From Lachnospiraceae bacterium UBA7160 (GTDB lineage Bacteria > Bacillota > Clostridia > Lachnospirales > Lachnospiraceae), in assembly GCA_002491565.1 (NCBI GenBank), contig DKWE01000027.1, positions 1 to 11,646 of the forward strand: DNA of 11,646 nt. Direction: 5' to 3'. Below, piece after piece: positions 7,285-11,646 of the stretch. The translations under genes were made by a program, and so were the position numbers. The notes under the pieces were generated by a model. That model was not told the origin of the DNA, ran no database searches, and saw nothing but the letters and a program-made list of their open reading frames with translations. Positions within the stretch are counted from its first letter, which is position 1. Every line of letters starts with the position of its first letter.

Positions 7285-7434
7285 TTTTGCAGTATTGCAA
7301 TTTTACTCGACATATGCAGAGCATTTCTTTTTGTTTTAGAAGTTTTTTGCAGTAAAGATTAGCGTTTAGAATTTAACACAGATGATTTGCAGGCAATCTA
7401 TTTATCTGTCCATGAAGATTGGATTTTGCAGGTA
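7285..7434 (+). repeat. Cluster of TTTTGCAG-type repeats in an AT-rich gap
   Basis: The 202-nt gap after livF carries four copies of a short word: TTTTGCAGTA at 7285-7294 and 7345-7354, TTTGCAGG at 7386-7393, and TTTTGCAGGTA at 7424-7434. A weak hairpin, TTGCA (7287-7291) / TGCAA (7296-7300), followed by TTTT could be a poor terminator for the liv operon. No convincing promoter was found before the next gene. Confidence 0.4.
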
Positions 7435-7460
7435 TAGAAATAGTAACAGGGGGTGCGCGT

Positions 7461-8120
7461 ATGGAGAATATTGTTATTACAATTGCGAGACATTTTGGCA
7501 GCGGCGGTAAGACGGTGGGAAAAATGCTCTCGGAGGATCTCGGGATCGGGTATTATGAGCACGAGATTATCAAGATGGCCTCTGAAGAGAGCGGCATCGC
7601 AGAGGAGCTGTTCAACCAGGCGGATGAGAAGCTGAAGCGGACGCCGTTGTTCTTCGGCAAGCAGAAAAAGGGCGAATACCAGGGTAAGCTGATTCGTCCG
7701 GGCAGTGATGAATTTGTGAGCGACCACAACCTGTTTAATTATCAGGCGAAGATCATTCGAGAGCTGGCGGACCATGAATCGTGTGTCATTATTGGGCGCG
7801 CAGCGGACTATGTGCTGAAGGGCCGCAAAAATGTAGTCAGCGTATTTGTGCATGCATCGCACGAATACTGTGTACAGCAGGCGATTGAGCGCCGGGCATA
7901 TATCGGAAAGGATGTGGAAAAGTTCGTGGAGCGGACGGACAAGTACCGCAGCGATTTTTACCGCTATTATACCGGCCAGATCTGGACAGATGCGAGAAAT
8001 TACGACCTCTGCCTGAACAGCGAGCGGCTTGGCTTTGAAGGGACGATGCGCGCGATTGAGGAGTATATCAAGGTGCGCTTTGGGGAATTGCCGGGGAAAA
8101 AGTCTGCTCCGGTTTTCTAA
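7461..8120 (+). CDS. Cytidylate-kinase-like P-loop protein
   Basis: This 219-residue protein matches the cytidylate kinase-like family common in Clostridia, a P-loop NMP-kinase fold whose physiological substrate is mostly untested. It begins with a strand and P-loop, ITIARHFGSGGKTVGK (GSGGKTVG at 13-20). Further family features are IGYYEHEIIKMASEESG (29-44), CVIIGRAADYVL (108-119), an arginine-rich lid-like segment ERTDKYRSDFYRYYTG (157-172), and YDLCLNSERLG near 181-191. The ATG at 7461 follows AGGGGG at a normal distance; an upstream TTG at 7419 is in frame but adds an unrelated leader. It is probably cytoplasmic. Whether it is co-transcribed with livF is unclear, since the 202-nt gap lacks both a strong terminator and a clear promoter. 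It need not be the housekeeping cmk. Confidence 0.82.
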   Translation: MENIVITIARHFGSGGKTVGKMLSEDLGIGYYEHEIIKMASEESGIAEELFNQADEKLKRTPLFFGKQKKGEYQGKLIRPGSDEFVSDHNLFNYQAKIIRELADHESCVIIGRAADYVLKGRKNVVSVFVHASHEYCVQQAIERRAYIGKDVEKFVERTDKYRSDFYRYYTGQIWTDARNYDLCLNSERLGFEGTMRAIEEYIKVRFGELPGKKSAPVF

Positions 8121-8152
8121 GCCTAAGAACTTGTAAGACTCATTATACGAGC

Positions 8153-8258
8153 TTTCAGCCATCCAGACATATTTCCCTGGGCGGTGGCTGGTCTGACGTA
8201 ACAAGTATGCAAATTCAGCCATCCGGACGAGAGAGGAATATAGCCTGGATGGCTGAAA
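8153..8258 (+). repeat. Four sense/antisense copies of a TTCAGCCATCC element
   Basis: The 169-nt gap contains copy A, TTTCAGCCATCCAG (8153-8166); antisense copy B, GGTGGCTG (8183-8190); copy C, TTCAGCCATCC (8214-8224); and antisense copy D, CTGGATGGCTGAAA (8245-8258). A pairs perfectly with D over 14 bp, C with D over 11 bp, and A or C with B over 8 bp including one G-U pair. Several folds are therefore mutually exclusive. Confidence 0.7.
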
Positions 8259-8263
8259 TTTTT
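8214..8263 (+). terminator. Terminator or attenuator just before the GH2-type gene
   Basis: TTCAGCCATCC (8214-8224) pairs with GGATGGCTGAA (8247-8257), followed by TTTTT at 8259-8263. It could simply end the cytidylate-kinase-like transcript. However, only 26 nt remain to the next start codon and no promoter is visible in them, so transcription of the downstream gene may have to pass this hairpin, which would make it an attenuator. Confidence 0.7.
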
Positions 8264-8289
8264 AATAATGGAAGTAAGTAGGTGATATT

Positions 8290-11200
8290 ATGATGTATAA
8301 GGATTTAAGCGGAGTCTGGGATGCGTTTCTCGATGAAGAGAAGAGGGACGTGCTCCCGGACTTGTTTGACTGTGAGATTACACTTCCGGATTCGACCTCT
8401 CATGCAAAGCTTGGGAAGAAGAACGACCAGGAAGAGCGGTACAGATGTCTGACAGATCTCTATCAGTTTGAGGGGTATGCATGGTTTCGGAGAAGGATAA
8501 GCCTCACGAATGATCAGGCAGCGGGGCATCTGATGCTGATTCTGGAACGTACGAGGAAGACGACGGTTTACGTGGATGGGAACAAGATAGGGGAGTTTTG
8601 TTCCCTGTGCACACCGCACCGCTATAAACTGGATGGGCTGACAGAAGGAGAGCATGAGCTGGTGATCCGGGTGGACAATACTGATTATCCGACCAGGGGC
8701 GGACACCTCACCTCGCCGGATACGCAGTCGAACTGGAACGGGATTACCGGGAAGATCGGACTTCTGAGCTTTCATGCATATCCGGAGACGGTGAGTGTGG
8801 CGCCGGAATTCCGGGAGAGACCTGTAAGCAGGGCTGGCGAGATGTTGGTTCCGGAGGTGGATACAGCCGATGTGGACACAGTCTATGGCATGGCACTGCA
8901 GAAAGAGGTGGCGAGCCGAAGCATGGGGCTACAGTATGAGGAGGAAATCGATGAAATTCCAAATCAGAAAAAAGGGATAGCCTGTGATATGCAGCATCAG
9001 AAAAAAGAAGCATTCTGCGGAATGGCGTTTCAGAACGAGGCTTTGCTTTGCGGAGCATCTGTTCAGAAAAAGGCTACCTCCTGCATGAATACGAAATACG
9101 GGGAAGATATGGAGGGGCTCATCCATGTCAGCGCTGTGATTGCGGGTGAACCGGAAGGGGTTGTGCAGCTGCGGGTATTCGATGAAAATGGGGAATATGG
9201 AAGTTGTGCGGCAGAGTTTTCCGGCGGCGTGCTGCGCGGCTGTGACCTTGTGTTGTCGGGAAATTATCCGCTGTGGAGCGAGTTTTCTCCCGCCGTGCTG
9301 AAGCTGGAGCTGAAAATCGGAGACGATATCCGGGTTGTTCCGTTTGGGATGCGGAGCTTTACAGCAGACGGGCGGAGGCTGCGGATCAACGGAGCAGAAA
9401 CGTTTCTTCGGGGAAAGCATGAGGGACTGAGCTTTCCGGAGACCGGCTTTGCGCCCACCGATGCGGCGAGCTGGAGGCACATCTTTGCGGTGACGAAGGA
9501 GTATGGCATCAACCACTACCGCTTCCACACCTGCTGCCCGCCTGAGGCGGCGTTCGAAGCGGCCGACCAGGAGGGGATTTATCTGCAGCCGGAGCTGCCT
9601 TTCTGGGGAACGGTGCCGGAGGAGTGGGAAGGGGAGCAGTGGTTCCTCAAGGAGGAGGGATACCGCATGCTTCGGGAGTTTGGGCATCATCCGTCCTTTG
9701 TCATGATGTCGCTCGGCAATGAGCTCTGGGGCAGCCGGGAACGGCTGGAGGAGCTTCTTGCGGCGTATCATGAGGAAGCACCCGACAAGCTGCTGGTTCA
9801 GGGCTCGAATAATTTCCAGTTTACCCCGTGCATCCTGGAGCATGACCAGTTCTTCAGCGGGGTGCGGTTTGGGCGCGACCGGCTGATCCGCGGGAGCTAT
9901 GCGTCCTGCGACGCACCCTTCGGGCATGTCCAGACGGAGGAGCCGAATTCTGTACATAATTATGACGATGCAATTGATCCGTATGCGGCGGAAGCAGGGA
10001 ATGAAGAGTTCCGTGCACTGGAAGAGAAAGCGGACGGCGAAGAGTTCTGCGTACCGGATAAGAGAGCAGGGAGCAAAGGGTTTTGTGCATTGGATGAGAA
10101 AGCAGACAGCAAAGCGTTTTGCGTACCGGATGAGGGAGCAGACAGTGAAGGGCTATGCGCACTGGAAGAGAAGGCGGACAGCAAAATATTCGACGGGCCG
10201 GATGCAGAGAGTGGAAAGATTTCGGAAGCGGAAACCGGGGAAATCCTCATTCAATATGGTACGGGAATGAAAAAGGTGAAAGCAGAGCACACAGATGAGC
10301 TTGTGCCGGAGATCCCTGTGATTTCCCATGAGGTTGGGCAGTACTGCATGTATCCGGATTACGACGAAATCGCTAAATATAACGGGGCGCTGCGCCATGA
10401 CACTTATGAGGGATACCGCGAAAGAGCAAGGGAGAGAGGGCTGCTTCCTTACTGGCACGCATTTTTTGAGGCATCGGGAGCACTTTCCGTTGCCTGCTAC
10501 CGTGACGATATTGAGACAGCGTTGCGGAGCAGCCAGATGGCAGGATTTCAGCTGCTGGATTTGCAGGATTTTCCGGGGCAGGGAATTGCAACTGTGGGCA
10601 TTTTGAATGCGTTTCGTGAGAGTAAGGGGCTGATCAAGCCGGAGGAGTGGAGACGGTTCTGTGGAGCGCGCGTGGTGCTGGCGGAGCTGGAGCGTTTTGT
10701 ATATACCAGCGGTGAGCGGATATCGGCGGGCTTGCTGATTTCCAGCACGGAGCCTGGGGAGGCACCTTCTGAGATTTTGTGGAGCGTGAAGATTGACGGT
10801 GTGACGGCTGTCAAGGGAGTATCTGCGGTTATCTGCGAGGAAGGGCGGCTGTTCCGCGCCCAGGCAGCAGAATTTTCGCTGGACTGTGACCGGCCAGTAG
10901 AAGCGGTTCTGGAGCTTGCAGCGGACGACGGGAAGACGACGAATTGCTACACACTATATGTATATCCGGAGCTTGCAGTTACGATTACGGAAGAAGAGAT
11001 TGTCTATGAAGGCAAACGGCTTCCAATTGTCCATGATCTGGATTTTGCGGACGAGACAAATCTCTGTATCCCGCTTCTGGGAGAGGAGTGCCTGCAAGGG
11101 GAATACTGTACGGATTTTTGGTGCTATGGGATGTTTAAATCGATCTCCGAGCAAATGGGAAAGCCAGTACCGACCGGGACGATGGGACTTCTGGTCAATC

Positions 11201-11481
11201 CAGAGAGTCCGCTGCTTGGCAGCTTCCCATGTCATAGCCATACGACTCCACCATGGCATGCGATTGTAACGCACAGCCGCTGTGCAAATCTGGATGGTAC
11301 GGCTATTGTGCCGGATGTCTGGGTGATTGACAATCCGCTTCGGGCTTCCCGGCTCGCGCTTCTTTACCGCGATGGAAAGAAGACCGTCTGCACCTCCAGA
11401 CTCTGGGAGATTGCCGACCGGGCGGAAGTCCGGTGGTTCGCGGTAAGTCTGCTGGATGGGGTTCGGAGATCTGGTGTTTAG
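8290..11481 (+). CDS. GH2-superfamily glycoside hydrolase with repeat insertions
   Basis: A 1063-residue protein resembling beta-galactosidase/beta-glucuronidase-like GH2 enzymes; no signal peptide is visible, so it is probably cytoplasmic and acts on imported glycosides. Order: N-terminal sugar-binding sandwich (about 1-180) with FEGYAWFRR and NWNGITGKIGL (148-158); a repetitive segment (199-275); an Ig-like sandwich (about 276-360); a TIM barrel with YRFHTCCPPEAAFEAAD (R411), the probable acid/base E478 in SLGNELWG, and the probable nucleophile E681 in ISHEVGQY; a second repetitive segment (572-643) between the two glutamates; a late sandwich (about 795-900); and a GATase-like C-terminal domain with TDFWCYGMF and TMGLLVNPESP. 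The start is MM; AGGTGA (8280-8285) lies 4 nt before the first ATG and 7 before the second, so either may be used. The substrate is not predictable. The 3' end overlaps a tandem repeat array. Confidence 0.85.
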   Translation: MMYKDLSGVWDAFLDEEKRDVLPDLFDCEITLPDSTSHAKLGKKNDQEERYRCLTDLYQFEGYAWFRRRISLTNDQAAGHLMLILERTRKTTVYVDGNKIGEFCSLCTPHRYKLDGLTEGEHELVIRVDNTDYPTRGGHLTSPDTQSNWNGITGKIGLLSFHAYPETVSVAPEFRERPVSRAGEMLVPEVDTADVDTVYGMALQKEVASRSMGLQYEEEIDEIPNQKKGIACDMQHQKKEAFCGMAFQNEALLCGASVQKKATSCMNTKYGEDMEGLIHVSAVIAGEPEGVVQLRVFDENGEYGSCAAEFSGGVLRGCDLVLSGNYPLWSEFSPAVLKLELKIGDDIRVVPFGMRSFTADGRRLRINGAETFLRGKHEGLSFPETGFAPTDAASWRHIFAVTKEYGINHYRFHTCCPPEAAFEAADQEGIYLQPELPFWGTVPEEWEGEQWFLKEEGYRMLREFGHHPSFVMMSLGNELWGSRERLEELLAAYHEEAPDKLLVQGSNNFQFTPCILEHDQFFSGVRFGRDRLIRGSYASCDAPFGHVQTEEPNSVHNYDDAIDPYAAEAGNEEFRALEEKADGEEFCVPDKRAGSKGFCALDEKADSKAFCVPDEGADSEGLCALEEKADSKIFDGPDAESGKISEAETGEILIQYGTGMKKVKAEHTDELVPEIPVISHEVGQYCMYPDYDEIAKYNGALRHDTYEGYRERARERGLLPYWHAFFEASGALSVACYRDDIETALRSSQMAGFQLLDLQDFPGQGIATVGILNAFRESKGLIKPEEWRRFCGARVVLAELERFVYTSGERISAGLLISSTEPGEAPSEILWSVKIDGVTAVKGVSAVICEEGRLFRAQAAEFSLDCDRPVEAVLELAADDGKTTNCYTLYVYPELAVTITEEEIVYEGKRLPIVHDLDFADETNLCIPLLGEECLQGEYCTDFWCYGMFKSISEQMGKPVPTGTMGLLVNPESPLLGSFPCHSHTTPPWHAIVTHSRCANLDGTAIVPDVWVIDNPLRASRLALLYRDGKKTVCTSRLWEIADRAEVRWFAVSLLDGVRRSGV
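8884..9114 (+). repeat. Seven tandem 33-bp (11-residue) units inside the GH2-type gene
   Basis: In frame, residues 199-275 read YGMALQKEVAS, RSMGLQYEEEI, DEIPNQKKGIA, CDMQHQKKEAF, CGMAFQNEALL, CGASVQKKATS, CMNTKYGEDME. Position 6 is Q in the first six units, position 3 is mostly M, positions 7-8 are mostly K/E, and the last four units begin with C. The units are degenerate but stay in strict 33-bp register. They sit between the N-terminal sugar-binding domain and the Ig-like domain, where a short linker is expected. Confidence 0.75.
10003..10218 (+). repeat. Six tandem 36-bp (12-residue) units inside the GH2-type gene
   Basis: Residues 572-643 consist of 12-residue units: EEFRALEEKADG, EEFCVPDKRAGS, KGFCALDEKADS, KAFCVPDEGADS, EGLCALEEKADS and a decayed sixth, KIFDGPDAESGK. 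Odd units carry AL-[ED]-EKAD and even units VPD or GPD, so the higher-order period is 72 bp (24 residues). The array lies in the TIM barrel part between the acid/base E478 and nucleophile E681, probably on a loop. It is acidic and mostly hydrophilic. Confidence 0.88.
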
Positions 11482-11646
11482 CAGTGAGTTCGCTGGATGG
11501 GATCTGGGGGCCCAGTGGTTTGCATTGAGGTCTGCTGGATGGGAGCTAGAGGTCCGCGATGAGTCTGCTGGAGGGGGGCCGGAGATCCGGCGGTTAGCCT
11601 TGAGCCCGCTGGAGAGGATCCAGAGGTCCGCGATGAGTCTGCTGGA
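11425..11646 (+). repeat. 41-nt tandem array starting in the GH2-type gene and leaving the window
   Basis: Units begin at 11425, 11466, 11507, 11549, 11582 and 11623, giving spacings of 41, 41, 42, 33 and 41 nt. Each contains a 5' GAGNTCCGG-like and a 3' GCTGGA core. The first unit encodes EVRWFAVSLLDG, the C-terminal helix of the protein. Later units still translate similarly in their own frames: unit 2 gives EIWCLAVSSLDG and unit 5 gives EIRRLALSPLER. Units 4 and 6 share a 25-nt identity (11548-11572 and 11622-11646) and lack the same 8 nt. The stop codon TAG (11479-11481) lies inside unit 2. Confidence 0.85.

Noticed and set aside
10003..10218. Possible CRISPR array in the 36-bp periodic region
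   Set aside because: Units are contiguous without unique spacers, in frame with the protein and degenerate, so it is a coding tandem repeat.

Overview
The window looks like chromosomal DNA from a moderately GC-rich Firmicute, most likely a Lachnospiraceae-type gut Clostridium. The pointers are the T-box leader in front of proS, strong AGGAGG ribosome binding sites, TTGACA-17-TATAAT type promoters, an archaeal/eukaryote-like prolyl-tRNA synthetase and a large cytoplasmic GH2-type enzyme. This assignment is an inference from gene style; no marker gene is present. All genes lie on the + strand.

Layout. 1-567: promoter, 5' hairpin, proline-specific T-box riboswitch and its terminator, then a 160-nt leader. 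568-2007: proS. 2008-2340: possible proS terminator, a near-consensus promoter carrying a perfect inverted repeat, and a structured leader. 2341-7258: a complete branched-chain amino acid type ABC importer in the order livJ-livH-livM-livG-livF, with a strong hairpin terminator between livJ and livH. That hairpin probably yields more binding protein than permease. 7461-8120: a small cytidylate-kinase-like P-loop protein. 8121-8289: a gap built from four sense/antisense copies of one short element, ending in a terminator just upstream of the next start codon. 8290-11481: a 1063-residue GH2-superfamily glycosidase. 11482-11646: a tandem repeat array running off the window edge.

Function. proS charges tRNA-Pro, and uncharged tRNA-Pro should switch the T-box on. 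LivJ captures an amino acid outside the membrane, LivH and LivM form the channel, and LivG and LivF are the two ATPases. The GH2 enzyme has no signal peptide and should act on imported glycosides.

The most unusual part is the GH2 gene. It carries three separate degenerate tandem repeat arrays: seven 11-residue units after the N-terminal sugar-binding domain; six 12-residue units (with a 24-residue alternation) between the two catalytic glutamates; and a 41-nt array that starts in the last codons of the gene and continues past the stop. The last array is made of decayed copies of the C-terminal helix codons. I know of no described system that explains these arrays; they are the best candidates for follow-up.
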